From assembly GCA_016617855.1 (NCBI GenBank), contig JAECUM010096235.1, positions 1 to 64,000 of the forward strand: 64,000 nucleotides of DNA. The letters are read 5' to 3'. Each line of letters begins with the position of its first letter. Within the stretch, counting starts at the first letter, position 1. Below the pieces are notes generated by a model. The model was not told the DNA's origin. It saw only the letters and a program-made list of their open reading frames with translations, and made no database searches. This DNA is from Megalonaias nervosa. Its lineage: Eukaryota > Mollusca > Bivalvia > Unionida > Unionidae. Made by a program: the position numbers and the translations under genes. Positions 26,201 to 41,500 of this stretch are shown here, piece by piece.

Positions 26201-29200
26201 TGTTTGGTTACAAGGATGTTTGTTAAACTTTTTATTTTGTTTCACATGTTCTCATTTCCCTATTAACAGCCTCATCCCCTTGGTAGCGATTGAGGTTGGC
26301 GATTTATTTTGCAACAACTTTATTAATGCCAGCACCATCTCAGGGTTCATATATAGACCATGTGCTTCCATTTTTCTAACAGTCACACATATACAGTCTA
26401 GTCTTGTTTATTTGGAATCTGTTTATTAATCACTTTTATTCTATGCCATAAATGGAATAATTTCTTGAAAGTCACTGAATCCATATACTGGACAATCACC
26501 TTTATGTTACATTGTTGACAGTGTTCAAAATAGTTCAGATCTAAGGATGGTGCTTTGTAACCCTGAGGTACAAGTTGTGAAATTAAAATTACATGGATTA
26601 CATTATTCAAAATAAGTCATGCTTGAATGGTGCTTTGTAACTATGATTTATTAGCTGGTCCGTCTGGTCTGACTCAGTAAAAGTTACATGGTTCACTGTG
26701 GTAAAATGATTCATACCTAAGCACTGATACTGAGTTGAAACTGGTCTGACCCATTGGCTGGTCTGGCCCAGCAAAAGCCACATGGTATATGAGAGTTCAA
26801 AATGTGTAACGTCTACTGATGTCCCTGAAGCATTGGCTTCTCTGTGCCAGTATTCACAAAACTCTGAGTAAAAAATTCAGACTACAGCTCACAACCACTC
26901 ATTCTGATAGAGTACTTGGAGTTCATCTATGTCATTTAAATACTGCATGCAATATGCTAAGTAAAAGGTAAGAAAATCCAAACAGTTCTATCATAAATTT
27001 ATTAGGCTGTTTCCAAGCAAAGTTAGAGCATGTTAAATTCTCAAACTTTGGACCGGCTGAAAGAGCCTGATATTTACCATGAAGATCCAAGACTCCTTCC
27101 CTAAGTGCCAACACCTTGGTTCCATAGATGGGCAGTTCTCGGTCTCTGCAGTGTCCATACAAAGTAATGATGGCTTTCTTGAGGTGCCGCTCAGTCTCTG
27201 TACCAGCCTAGAAAGGGAACTAATTAATGCTATTGCAGTTTTTTCCAGACATGTGTAAACTGTAGTATTTCGTTCTTATTCAACAAATTCATATGCTTCA
27301 ATACCTGTAAATCAGGTTCATAATGATGGTGTTTGGTGTTGTACCACACAGCAACAACATTAGGTTATTTTTTTTTTTTTTGCTGAGGCAGTCATAGTAA
27401 TGTACTATGGCCAAGGACACAATATGGTAGCCAACATGGGCTGATCCGATGGCAGGATTCAACCCCACCTTTTTTATTTTAAGTTGTAAGCCAAGCATGT
27501 TAACCTCTGACCCACTATTGCTCCTGCTTCCATTATTAGTCTTTTATGACAGGCAGGAGAGCACATTAGACCTACTCTACATCCTGAACCTAAACAGGGT
27601 AGGTCCAAAATCAAAGGACAAATAAATGTTTCACATATAAATTCCAACTAAGAGATAAACCATTGAAATATTCCTTCATCAAATCATATATATCATACAA
27701 TAATTAAACAATGTATACATCATAGCTCCATTTATTAACAGACAGTTAAGCCTTCACCAAAGTTTATGACCAAGCTTATTCCATACCGAGTTGCTACTAA
27801 TATGTTACAAGTTACAAGAGGAACAAGCCAATCAAGGCTATAACTGTTTTCTTCTTTTGTATCTACCAGAATTTTAATCAATCCAAAAAGGAGGACACAG
27901 ACCAAAAACACTGAACCATTGAATTAAATAAAAGGTTAATGTAACATTTTTACTGACCTGCAGGAGTCCACCATCAGTGATGAGAATTATTTTAGACTTC
28001 AGTTCTATGTCATTCTCATTATCAAAGATCAGCTGGCCTCCTGAAGTAATCATAAATAAGATTACCACAAACAGCACATGATATTCCTTCACTATATTTA
28101 ATAATTCCCTATATACGTAATATAAGTTTGCATGCAGAAAAAGAACATTTTTCTTTCAGTGACAGTGACCTCAACCTTTGCAATTTTTTGCCCCAAATCA
28201 ACCAGATTATGCCTTACCCCAAATAGGTGTATGCCTTCCACAAAGTCTGGTAAAAGTCAGTGATGTTGAACTATTGCCACTGTGTGGAGACCAATTTTCA
28301 TCAGTTTGTCAGTTACCTTGACCTTTCATGTTTTTACCTCAAAATCAGTACACTTTTTCCTTATCCCAAGCATAAGCCATCCATGAAATCTGGTTTATGT
28401 GATGTAGAACTAATATTATTATAAAAAACTAATTTTATTCTTTCAGTCAAAGTAATCATAACTTTTGACCTTTTGACCCTAAAATCAATAGGTCTTTTCC
28501 ATACCATAAATGCAAGTCATGAACAATATTTGGTGACTGCAAATAGTGCAAAACTCAAGTTACACAGAAACTGTTTTTCTTCTCTCTGAAATGCCATGCA
28601 GAACTAATATTTTTGTACAAAAACAATTTTTATTTTTACAAGACCATGACATGCGACCTTCTGAACCAAAAATTGGTACACCACATGCAAGCCATCCACA
28701 AAGTTTGAAAATTGAAGATTGAGAAGTAAAGTAAAGTGCAGAACTGAAATTCATGAGACAGCTGGACAGATAGATGGGCATCAAAATATAAAATGCTCTG
28801 CCCTATGGCAGGCTTATACAAAGTTTTGATGATAACCAATAAATCACACCATTTTGGGATACGAATGCAAGGTCATCAAACATAAGGAAAAACGTCAAGC
28901 CTCTGAAAAGACTATGTTAATGGGCATGATGACTAATAATTACTGTTGGAAATAAACAGAGGGTAAAATGTAGCAATCTGGAAAAATGCAGACATAGATT
29001 AAGATAGCAGTAAAATCACTGTCAGTCAAACTATAATAAATATATCTATAGCTAAGGCTTTATTAATATAAACTTAAAAGAAAATGAAGGTTCAAGCCCA
29101 TTATCAGTTAAATTAGGCTGGGCAATATGTAAGGTGTTGGTTTAGAGAACTTCAAATGCTAATTTTAATAGCTGGCCTGAACTGAAGCAGGCGATGACAT

Positions 29201-29809
29201 TGACAGAACTGTTTGGCAGATATACAAAGTATTAAAATAAGCTTATGTTATTTTTATGATTCCTCTTAAACTTGCATTAACCAAACCTTCGTCTTTTGTA
29301 ATCAGCTTCAACTGATCCAGACCTGCAGTAAATTAATTAAGGATATCAATGTCTACTGACAATCTATACATCTGAAATTTTCAAACAGGTTGCCTGTATG
29401 GCTACTAAAGTTTGATAGGGACTTGGACCACTGATATTACATGCAATTTTCTGAAAGTACAGTTAAACATTAATTCTCCCAACTTTATGGGAGATCTGAA
29501 TTCCAACTGGATAATTGGCTCATCAGACAATGGATAAGAAAATGTATACAGAAAAATACAGGTATCTGGTAGAAATTTTCTTTGTCCAAATGGTTCAAAA
29601 GTTCTGAAAAATTGTATCCACTTAATCAATAATTCACTCTAAAAGTAGAGAGTAAATAAATACAACACAAATTCCTATGAAATAACAGGAAATACTTGAA
29701 GCAAAATTGTGATTGAAAAAAAAGAAATAAATGAGAATTTCAAAAACACAAAAAGATGAAAATATGATGAAGTTTATATTACTGTATTTATCTAAGCATA
29801 CAAATATTT

Positions 29810-29866
<57 letters not shown>

Positions 29867-32472
29867 CTTTCCCACACACCCCATGTCTTATTCTTAATAC
29901 TGTTTTAATGGGTTACTAATTTTCATAGAAAATATTATTGGTAAAAATCACATATCAAACAAACGAATGAACAAAAGACATTGGAAAAGGTGATCCATCT
30001 TCCAAAGCAGTAAGACCACCTTCCCTAAACTGATAAAACTGACATTTGTCTGCAAATAAATGAATTTATAATTCACAGTTTATGGAGAAAGGAGAAAGTT
30101 CTATCTTGTCTAATTGATAACAGAATACTAAAGAAATCTGAAAACAAACAATACTTACAAGTAAGAGAGGCAAATTAAATATATATTTTCTAAACATGAT
30201 GAAAACTACAACACTCTTCACTGGAGAGAAGAAAATTACCTTGTATTAGCAGCATGCTCAAAACAGGAGTATCAGTGTCTAACAGAATGGTCTGCCCTTT
30301 GGGAATGACAACCATCTCTCCATCAGCAGGGAAAGGACCACCACCCCAGGAGTAGGGAGAAGACCAGCGATCCACATAGTAAAATGTCTGTGACTCATCC
30401 TGACATTAAAAATACATGTATAATGAAACTTAGCATCTGTTTTTCTGAAATACACTTGGAGATATTGTTTCAATGAATTTAACGGAAATGTCTTTATACT
30501 GGTAAAGTTTGATTTAGGTGTCTATTGGCTATACCTAAAGTCTACACAGACACATATACAGAGGTTCTTGAAGATTTCTCCTTATACAGTCAAAATTGTC
30601 TTAAGCAGCCACTTACAAAAGCAGCTTTTCAATACAGGTGACTGCTCAATAGAGGTTGATTCCTACATTAATTTTATGCACAAGACCTTGAAAAGCTGGC
30701 TGCTTAATACAGGTGATTGTTTAATACAGCTGACCTGTACAACACGTTTGGCTGTGTAATCCATCTCCTGCAGAAATAACTATTTTTGCCCTTGACTGTC
30801 CTGTATAGACATTTCACTATTCAAATATGAGATCACAGAATACAAGAAGAATCAATTATAATTTTATCTCATTATCCACTATAAGCCAAAGATCTGTTAT
30901 TTACTTAATGGACAGATTCCATGTCAAGAATAATAATCAGTGTTCTGACATACTATCTTTAAAAGAAATGAATTGGGTAAATAAAGAAATCTTTGTAGTG
31001 ACAATAATCTTCTATGCTAGAGTAGTATATAAAGACTAGTAGCCAATGCACATGGAAGGGAAGGCAACTCCAGCATTGTCCAAGATAAAGGAATGCAAAT
31101 TATGTCCTCATACTTGTATAAAGGTTTTACAATTCTTCAATTTTATATTTTTTTTTATTATTATAAATCAAAATTTATGCCCAAAGATTGAGACATCATG
31201 TGAGAGAAATATATTAATATCAATTGTTTCCATTAAACTTTCTAACTTTAAGAGGGACAATGATATGCTTTATCTTTTTTGTTTTTCTTTAGCTTTTTAC
31301 AGAAATCACACAACAAACACAAATTTACCCAGTGTGTGACTTTAAATTATAAATAAACACCAATTTCCAATTCATTATAACCATCAAAAGACATAAGTAA
31401 AAAATGTTTGTTGTCAAATTTCTTGTTTATAATATAGAAAAAACTAAGTCTCCCATGATTAATAATAAATTCCAAAACAATTGTTTTTTTTCCTTCTTGA
31501 AAAATTTAGTATCATTACCATTTGTCTGAATAAACAATAATTTACCTGTTGTTTTGCAATACCATTTCCTGAAACCTCGACTCTGACTTTGGTTTTGATG
31601 GATCCAGAGTGTACACTAGTTACACAGACTATTACAGTGTCTGTCACAGATGACACAGTACAAGTACTACCATCTATTGCAACACTAACTGCTCCAGCTG
31701 TGGTGCTGTTAATGAAAGTGCAAGAATAAATTACTTGAACAAACAAGTGAAATTTGATCAGTGCAGAGAAGAAATGTATCAGCCTGAATACCTTCACTAA
31801 AATTTGAAAAGTAGTTTGAATTCTATTTTGGGGACAAAAAGGATTATATTATTCAATTTTACACAATTATCCTATGTTAAGTGATACCTGTATATATTGA
31901 AATAGTAACCTTTCTTAATGTAGTTTTAGTGCTCTCATGAAACATTATGACAATCATCTGCAATTAATTTGTGAATACATGTATGAACAAGAAAAATTCA
32001 ATGTTTTTATCTTTATTCTGGTAGCAACCTAACTGTTCAAGATTTTGTCTTTTTTTTCTTACATTTGTCAAAATTTGGCAAGGATAGATTATTGAATAAT
32101 TCCTTTGTTAACACTAAAAACAGCATTGTTTACAACAGAACATCAGGTAGTAAAGAATTTGTACTAACCCAAATCCAGAGCCACTGATTGTGACAGTGGT
32201 GCCACCTGCTGTACCACCACGAGCAGGACTGACTGTTAATATTGACGGTGTAAGGCTTGTATCATATGTATAGCCATTGCTCAGTGTGACCACCAGATTG
32301 CCTGCAGATGCTACCACATTACAGGACTTTGTCCCACCTACATGGAATAAAATAAGAAGACATGTTGAAAGCACTTTTAAAACAGAGGCCCACCTGGCTC
32401 TTAAAACTTTAGAGTTGACTATTTCACATAAAATGCTCATGTATTATTTTAAGAATACAACCTAGGTCAACC

Positions 32473-32525
<53 letters not shown>

Positions 32526-35500
32526 TAGAGAAGGTAACTCAATTAGTTACAGAACTAATCTACCTTGAGGCCTTCTATCTGTTATGTACAATATATACAG
32601 TATATACAACATGATGAAGAATCTGGCTTGACACTAAATACTTAAGTGATTTTAAAAGTCAAAGTATCAAGCCTGGAACACATGCACAGGCATCTGTGAA
32701 TATATAAACATATATAAAATATAAAATATCATCCTGCATCGAAAATTTCAACTGTGAAAATGATGCAAAATTACAGAAAACCATCTCCCAAACCTTACAT
32801 CATTTTGAATTTTACCTATTTTACTACATCCCAATACAAATCTGTTCTAAAGATAATGACATAATATGCAGTCTCTTGTTAATAATCAGACATCCAAAAT
32901 CTCAGTGATATAAACCTCTTTACAACATTTAATTAAAATTGGATGAGAAATATAGTCTCTAGCTCCAGATAGGTAACAAGCTCAGCCAATCAGATGCAAG
33001 ATTTATATAGCCTATAATGGAAGTATGACCAAAATCAATTTTAAAAATGGCTTAAAGAATGGTAACAGTTTCAGTCACATGGAGCCTGTTCACTTTCAAT
33101 ATTGTCAAAAATCTTGATGATGTATGCTCTTATTCCAAGTCCATCAAAACTGGATCAGAATGATGGCTTTAAGAGTGGTCATTTGTTTGGTCAAATATAT
33201 GTACGATCACCTCATTAAAATGCATGGATCTTGCTCATAATTGACCAAGATCCTGATGATATAAGAATACATGCCAAGTTTGATCAAAATCAGACCAGAA
33301 ATGCAGTCTCCAGAATGGTTACTTCATTATGCATAATAATGCACAGATTTCACTCATTTTCAAAATCATAAAAAATAATTAGTAACATTTCAAGTCAAGA
33401 ATATAATTTTATTCAGATCAGATCAGAAATATGACCTCCACAAGGATAAAAAGCTCAGCCAATCAGATGCAAGATCATCTAGTTAGTATCAATGGATCAT
33501 TTTTATTATCAATTCATCAGAGACCGTAATGATTTAAGCATATATTCTAGGTTTTCTCAAAATTATGCTGAAATATAGTCCCTAGATTAGTAACAAAACA
33601 AAGCCAAAATCTAATGCATGATTACCTATTAGTATGTCTTGATCTTGCTCATTATCAAACTCACTGAAGAACTTAATGACCTAAGCATGCACTCTAAGTT
33701 TTAACAAAACTGGATCAGAAATATGCGTCCAGTGTGGTAACAAGGTTAACCAATTAGATGCAAATCACCTCATTAATATACATGGATCTTGCTCATTACC
33801 AAACTCATCTGAGACTTTGAAAATGTAAATCTATATTCTAAGTTTGATTGAAATCAGATCAATAATATGGACCCAAGGACAATAACAAGCAACTGTTGAC
33901 AGATGGATGCATGACACAATTTACAACACACTTCAGAAATATGATGCATGATGGTCACATGTCTTGAAACTCCATGTGCTAGAGATGCCATTTAACATCA
34001 GTATAACAAATTGTTTAGAATATTCACTGAGATTATAATTTCTTGAATGATCATGATATTTCAGGAGTTCCAAATTGAGCCTTGTGTGGTTAATTGATGT
34101 AAAAGTTGTTGTATCTGCATCAAAGAGATGATGAGCAAGGCAAAAGTTGTAACCAACCAAGAAAGGCACGTTTTTCTGTAATTTCAGTATTGGTAGTCAT
34201 ATTTATTGACACATCAGCACAAGTTGTATCAAAATGAATGTTCAATGCCTGAATTTCTTGCTAAATTTGATTACATTCTGTTGAGTGGTTTAAAAGATGA
34301 AGTCTAAATACTTGAATAGTGCAACTACTTATACCATATCAATCCAAGATAAATGACTTTGCCAAAATGCCAACTTCTCTATTTAAATCTTAACTGGTGA
34401 CACCCGTGTATTTCAACCATTCTTGAGACAAGAAAACATTCCTGCACAAAAAATGAGTTGAAGTACAAAATGTGTAATAATATTTATGATTAAATTGCAA
34501 AGATTTTAAATATTTATTTATATATGAACACTATTCATAAACTGTTTAACTGGTTTAACTTAAGTATTGATGTTAATTTTCAAATATGATTCACCTGTAA
34601 TGTTGGCTGGTGGCGTGAAACAAATAAAACTGGTGGCAGACTGTAAGGCAGTGCCAATTGCACTACAGACATTCCCACAGATAGTGACAGATGTTGCATT
34701 ATGATCAAGGCCTTTTCCAGAGATGGTGACCATTTGCCCTCCAGCAATACTACCTGTTGAAATACACAAACATTACACACACAAAAACAGGTGAAATAAT
34801 CATTCATGCACCTAGAAATTTAAAGTTATGGATAAGATTTACAAAATTATATTTCTGTCCCCTCAAAAATATTTGAATATTGATTTCAGCACTAGAGCAG
34901 CTAGAAACAGAATAGGAAAGTCGATCTACAATATGGTTGTTCTTATTCCGATATAGAAGCACTCTGTGAGAGCCTTCCTTTCCAGACTTTCCTCAACTAT
35001 AAACAATGTTTTTTTGATAATATGGGCTTATAAAATAACACAGATTTTTATTACTCTTTCATTATAGGAATCATACAAATCCTGTGGAGAGTCTTTGAAG
35101 CCCAAAGATGAAGAGCATGGGGACTGCAATACACTAAAAAGAATTGGCAAACATTAACATCTGACAAAACATGATCAGTTTAAGGTTTCCACAGTGAAAC
35201 TGCCAATGTGGTAATGTTTGTTGTTTCCTTTTCTGAGACATTTATATAAATCAGTTGATGAAAAATAAATGAGAATCTCACAAGAAACCAAACTTGTAAG
35301 ATCAACCAAGACATAACCACTTCAGCGAATCATCTGATGCACCTAATCAAATTGTGCTGGATATTTTGATTAGTACATCTAAAAGCATAATTCATACACA
35401 GGTGAGCTAAAGGCATAATTCAGTGTACAAAGTCATAATGATTACACCAAAATTATGATGGTCAACAGGTATGTAAAATGTTATGAAGTCCACTGTCCCA

Positions 35501-38500
35501 TTATCTGTTAGCCCAGGTAAGACCATTACAATCCTACATTACAGTGTACATTAAGCCATAAATAATAAGACTGTCCAATTGCTCTTCAAAATAAATTCAA
35601 TTCTGCTGCAAAGCAGCATTAACCCAGGCTTTATTCAGTTATCATACCCTTCCCCCAACACACTTCCAATATACATACCTGCAAAAGTGTCCCTCACCCC
35701 ATCTGTATGGATCAAAATTCTACAACCACAGTGCATAACTTCTAATGATCCCAAGTTATTACCCAAAACTCTTTTTTCTTTACCAATATAGGAGGATCTG
35801 CATCACATTACAAATGTAGGCATGCAAATCAGAATGGGTAGAATTATATAATGTCCACTCTTTCTTCTATAAACTTGTGCAGAATTAAAAAATAAGCATT
35901 ACTCAGGATAAGAATCCTTACCTGTGCTAGGACTGATGCCAGTGATAGACAGCTTGTAGCTGAACTCCACATTTCTGTTGGATGACCCTTTCCCTTCCAC
36001 AATCACCACCACTGGGTACCTCCCTGACCCATGGACAGCCAGGGTACATATGATGGATGTAGCGTTAGATGATAACACAGTACAGGCAGCATCATCAATG
36101 TAAACCATTACATCTAAAATGTTTTTAAAGAATTTATAACAAAGCAATACACACACAGACACACACACACACACTCTCAAGATCACCGAGAGATACCAAG
36201 TAACTTTGTAGAGTAAATAAAAGGCTTTGTAGCTGCTATACTTAACATTATGATCATATGCAAACAACTGTCATTTCCACTTTTAACATTGTTAAAACAG
36301 CTGCAGATATAATATGTGATAGAAAGTTAATAAATTAAAGGGACCTGTGATGATATCAAACTTTGCATATCTCATCCATTCAAATGTAACAATTTCTTAA
36401 CCTGAACAAAATATCTACATCTATTAGCATGATTTAGATCCAAATTATGACCTTTGTGACTAATGAAAGCATCCATGCCAAAGTTTATTCTGATTCAATG
36501 CAGAGAAATACAAAGAACTTACCTGAGGCAGCAAAATTAGATCCTGTGATGCTAAGTGTATCACCACTCACACCTTCAACTGGGTTGATTGATGCAATGG
36601 TGGGCGAAGCATTAGTTGTATATACAAAACTCTGTGAGGGATATGACTGGCCTTTTGATGTCACTATTACTGTCACAGCGGCAGCGGCATGGGCTGCTGT
36701 TATACAGATGATCTGAGTTAGTGTAACAGATTTAATAGTGCACATTGTGCCATCCAACCGTACAACAGTGTCACTGACAACAAAACCATTCCCACTGATG
36801 GTCAACACAGTGCCTCCATGTATACTGCCCTGGGAAGGAGAGATGCTGGAGATTACAGCACTGCTTTGAACCTGTAGTAAACCAGATGCTTTCCCCATAT
36901 CAATGACCCTCACAATTACACTATTTACTCCAACAGGTGCACTGGTAAATGAACAAGTCAGACTAGTCTCAGCTACAGTAATTACAATGCATGGTTCTCC
37001 ACCAATAGTAACTACCACATCAGCAGGGTCAGTTCCTAACTTTGAGCCTGTAATAGTTAGAGTTGTGGGTCCTGTCACTGTTGTTGGTGACACAGAAGAT
37101 AAAGTTGGGGTTTGGTCAGTGGCATAGGTGTATTGGCATATATTTGTTGTTGTCTGACATACAGCAGTCAGATGTTGGGAGTTGATGGAAACCTGGACAA
37201 CTAGACTTTGGTTACCTTCAGATCCAGACTGAGTCTCACACATTATTTCACTGTACATCACATTATTAATTTCACATGCATATCCACCAATCGTTACTAA
37301 AACTGCATCCACATCATTTCCAAATCCTGATCCTTGTATAGTCAGTGATGTGCCACCTGCTGTAGAGCCCAAATTGGGGATAATGTCTGTGATTGAAGGT
37401 AAAAGACCAAATGTACGATCATATGAATTGCTGATCATAACAAGCGCATACCCTCGGTTCCCAACACGCAGATTGACCTCTTGCTGCACTGCAACTGTTG
37501 GTTTACCCAATTTATTTATTTTGCACCTGATTAAGTCCACTGCTGACTCAGTCACCGTGCAAACATCCAAACCAAAACTAACTTCATTTTGGCAGTTTGT
37601 TGAGGCAAATCCGTTGCCTTGGATGATGATTGTGGTTTCTGTAGTGCCATTGTTATGGTTGAGAGATTCAATCATGGGAGTGCTGCATGCGTAGAAGGCA
37701 AACCAGAACTTGCTGGAGTCATTGCCAGTGGGAAGAATATTGGTGCAGCCTGATACCTGTGTATTATCTGGTGCACAGGAACTGGAATCCACTGGATCGC
37801 TCACCCCTACAAATAGGACATCATCAAGATTAAGTAGATTTAATTTATATCCTGATCATATTTTTTAATGATTTGACTATTTAATTTAATTTTATATTAA
37901 TGACTGGACTAAGAATCCGTTGGGTTGCTTGCCCCTACAAATAGGGCAACAACAAGGTAAGCTGATGTAATTTTTATCCATATTATATTAATGATTGGAC
38001 AAAGAATACAATATCCTCATGACCTATATATCACTGACACAAAAGGAATGATTTGGTGTTACATACAAAAAGATGGGCTATTTTGCTTGAAGTAATAAAA
38101 TGAAAAAAATAAGAACATAAATGAGCAATTTCACCATAGAGTCTTGTCTAAAATGTTCCATTCACTGTATCATTCTTTAAACAAACTGCATCATGAAAGA
38201 ATATTTTCAATTGTGCAAGTTGGTTTTAAATTTTTCAACCACCTGGTTCCCTTGTGACTATTTCAAGAACTGACATATGTCGATTTGATAAATTACTACA
38301 GCATCTGCTACTGGTTTTAAATAATTCTATCCTCCAAAAATATCTTTTATCAGCAAAATTAGACAATACACTTCACTTTTATAAGCAACTAACTATAATA
38401 CCCCTCCCTTGATAAGATGAGCCCTGATAACTAGCGAACCCAGTAATAATGCGGGGTCAGGCATGGATCCTATTTTATGAAACTAGAAAATATAAAAAAA

Positions 38501-41500
38501 ATGTACACCTATTTCTGGAACATGATGAAAATAGCAATAAAAACTGATAACTGACACCATAATATTCTGTTTGTCATCAAAAACAGTACATAGTTCCTGG
38601 ACATTTGAATAAACATTATAAATTTCTCGACTTTTAATATGGAGTCATATATTTTGTTAAATGTTCTTTCCAAACAACATTCTTAGTACACCATAAATAA
38701 CATTATTCAATGAAATTTTGATAAATAATGTCACACACACCTACTGGAGGCAGCACTTTAATAAATAAATACCAATTAAAAAAGTTTTGTCAAGTGAAAT
38801 TCATGTTTTACTTCTATCTTTTAGTTCAGGTTAAGCATAATCATCATAAATCCAACATGCCGTCTTGTATTCAAATGTGAAAGAGGTCAATCTACCATTA
38901 CAGCTATGGCTGTGAGCATTTCTGTGAGCCCCCATTAAGTGCTAATCATGTTTTGATGTATCTAAGTTGGCGAAGTATTTGTTGCACTTTTTGCACATAA
39001 TAAAAAGTAAACTTGCTTTTATTTTATCACTTTAATTACATCTGTATCAAATAAAAAAAGTGGGTGGAATAAGAGAAAAAGTTAAATGGTATGCAAATCC
39101 TATCTGTGTAAGAGCTTTGTGTCCCTGGTTATGTGTCAGGTCAACTCATTCCAATTTATCAGTTGAACACTGTTATAAATATTATTGTGTATGTTTAAAT
39201 ATAATTATAATTGAACTACCTTAAATTAGCCTACTCATTCACAAATGTGATCAAAGATAGCAAGTGAACCAAGTGAAATGAGTACATGATGAACTAAAAA
39301 ACTTTGTTTCACTGATAAGGGTCATTGTGGAGAAGCGAGTTTCAGAGTTTGTAGTTAACTTAAACTTCCTGAATTGGCACTCTAAGATTCCTCTAGGATG
39401 TGAAGATTTTTCACTATTACTTGCAATGAAATCACAACATCAGTATTTTACTAACCGATCAGTAAGAACAGATTGAGTTTTGACAATGACAGTTGATTCA
39501 CATAAAAAAGTCCCAAGTCTTTGAAAAAAGGTATCTTGTTTGGCTCTAAATCAACAACAACAAAAAGCAGCAATGTATTATGTACACATGAAGATTGTTA
39601 AAACCAGTTGGAATAATGTTAATGATATTTCAGAGGCTGGGGATCTTGAAAATAAAGGCAATTTATAGAGAAAAGAAACCGAATTATCATTAGAAAAGGT
39701 ACTTTATTGACAATTATTCCCAATGTGAAAATAAAATGAGTATTTAATAAACAATCCAGTTGCCCCTCCCTGTGCAGTTTTCTTTATGTCCAGCAGTGAT
39801 TGCATTACTTCTTATGTTTCTTTTTAGGTCCCTCAGTAACTTGCACCATCACTTACAGTGTAGTTCGTTTTTGGCCCCCTTTGCACATGAGCGAGGGAGA
39901 GGTGTACCATGTAAGGGGACATTTCCATACTGTTATTTAACATTTCTATAAATTCATGGTTGTGGAAATTTGTATGATTTTGGCAGTCATGTTACTTCCA
40001 AAGTTTCCATGAGGTTAAATTTTCAAGGATTTCTATTTTGAGTCACAAAAAGTGAGAAAAATCCCCAAACAAATATTTATCTCACATGTGGCATTTCAAA
40101 AACAGTTGAACGTAACAAAATCTTAGAACTCCGACAAGCAAGTTTAGTTTCAGTTGGCAACATAATGTGTCTTCTTACCTGAAGCTGTGTTGTACATTGC
40201 AGTTTTACCAGCAACCTTGACAACAACCTCTCCCACATAAGAAGACTTGTTGGTTACTTCAACAACACCACTATAGCTAATGGCCATATTAAGGTCTACA
40301 AATCCACTCCAGTAATAATACGTTCCAGGTAAAGCAAAGCGGAACTGGTAACCACCTGTAAATGAAACAAAATATGCAAACAGGCTATATACATATATCT
40401 ATATGAATATATTTAGCATCTCTTTGAGACATAATATGAAACAATACATAGAATACATCTGAGTCTTTTAAGTAGATAAAAGGAAATATTTCATAAGTAT
40501 AAACATTGCACTGTCATGAGAGGCAAAGCCAAATACAAAATGTTTCCACTTCACAAGTGAAATATTTAATTATATCTTCTTCAAAAAAAACCAGATTTTC
40601 TTTTAATTATATTTTTTAGGCAAAATCTTCAATTTTGCATGGATTTCTTTCTCCATTCTGTGTTGACACCATTAATGCCTAATACTAAATTGTTAAAGGG
40701 AAGTCCAAAATTTTACAATAAATTTGAGGACAAGGACTTTTTACAAATTTAAATTGTACATATAATGTTTCAAATTGTGTGCTTTATCAAATTAAGAGAT
40801 TTTTACTATTGTTAACATTTCTTTTGCAGACTGATACAGTGAACATTACTGAAGAATCATGACAGACTGTTCCAATAGACTTAGGGTATAACATCATTAA
40901 TTAACAGATTTTAATAATTGCAAGTTTTCTTGTATGGATTTTGGTGGCTATTTCTGTTTATTTCTGCATTCAGATGTGAATTTTTGCAGTTCATTTTGAC
41001 AACAGAAGTTACACCCAAATTTGTATTGTCACTAAATTTCGGTTTGCAATCTATACTAATCAATGCCTGATTTCTCTCTTTACTTAAACAATTTTATTAG
41101 TATATGTAATCAAATTTTTCATGTTGTGTGGAACAGGTATACAATACTCAACAGGTGACAGAATATCAAAAAGCAACAATTCATGTAAGTTCACTGACAA
41201 TTTGCATGATTCAAGCAGAAAGCTAGCTGTAAAAAAGTTAATACCTGAAGCCTGCTTTTTGCTGTTTGAAGTTCATTTTAGGCATTCCTGATGGTGCCTT
41301 CTCAATTATTACATAATTGAATACTACAGGATCAACAGTCTTGACACATTTTAAGATCCATCATCCTTATGGGGAGAAAGAGAATAGAAGGGTGGGAGTC
41401 AGAGAGAGGGGGAAGGAAAAGAAGAAGACAAAATGAGAAAGGCCTAAATATAGAAATACAGAACTGAATAACATCCACAGGGACAGATGATACTTCCTAA

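Larger units (their letters stand above)
20446..27077 (-). other. Intron 15
   Basis: GT-AG intron of 6.6 kb, the longest complete one. It contains a broken unrecognised ORF with a 78-bp tandem repeat (about 21400-22560), a C/G-rich block (24340-24436), SINE copy B (24781-25024) and a zinc-finger-like fragment (about 25030-25420). 20446-21370, 22570-24330 and 25430-27070 hold nothing I can name. Confidence 0.85.
28041..30239 (-). other. Intron 13
   Basis: GT-AG intron with a diverged interspersed repeat block (28150-28830) and a long (AT)n microsatellite (29813-29863). No gene seen in 28840-29800. Confidence 0.85.
32338..34594 (-). other. Intron 10
   Basis: GT-AG intron containing an inverted (AAT)n/(ATT)n microsatellite (32474-32525) and a diverged tandem array of about 145-bp units (about 32880-33915). 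Confidence 0.85.

Noticed and set aside
29634..29919. ORFs with long Ile-Tyr repeats on both strands
   Set aside because: Translation of the (AT)n microsatellite.
32880..33915. CRISPR-like array
   Set aside because: Units are long, diverged and without short identical repeats or unique spacers, and the context is an animal intron.
36447..37694. Plus-strand ORFs opposite exon 8
   Set aside because: Antisense shadows of the TIG-coding frame with no domain of their own.
38388..38470. Another pogo-like terminus (ctcccttgataagatgagcc)
   Set aside because: Similarity to pogo ends is too weak and no partner end was found.
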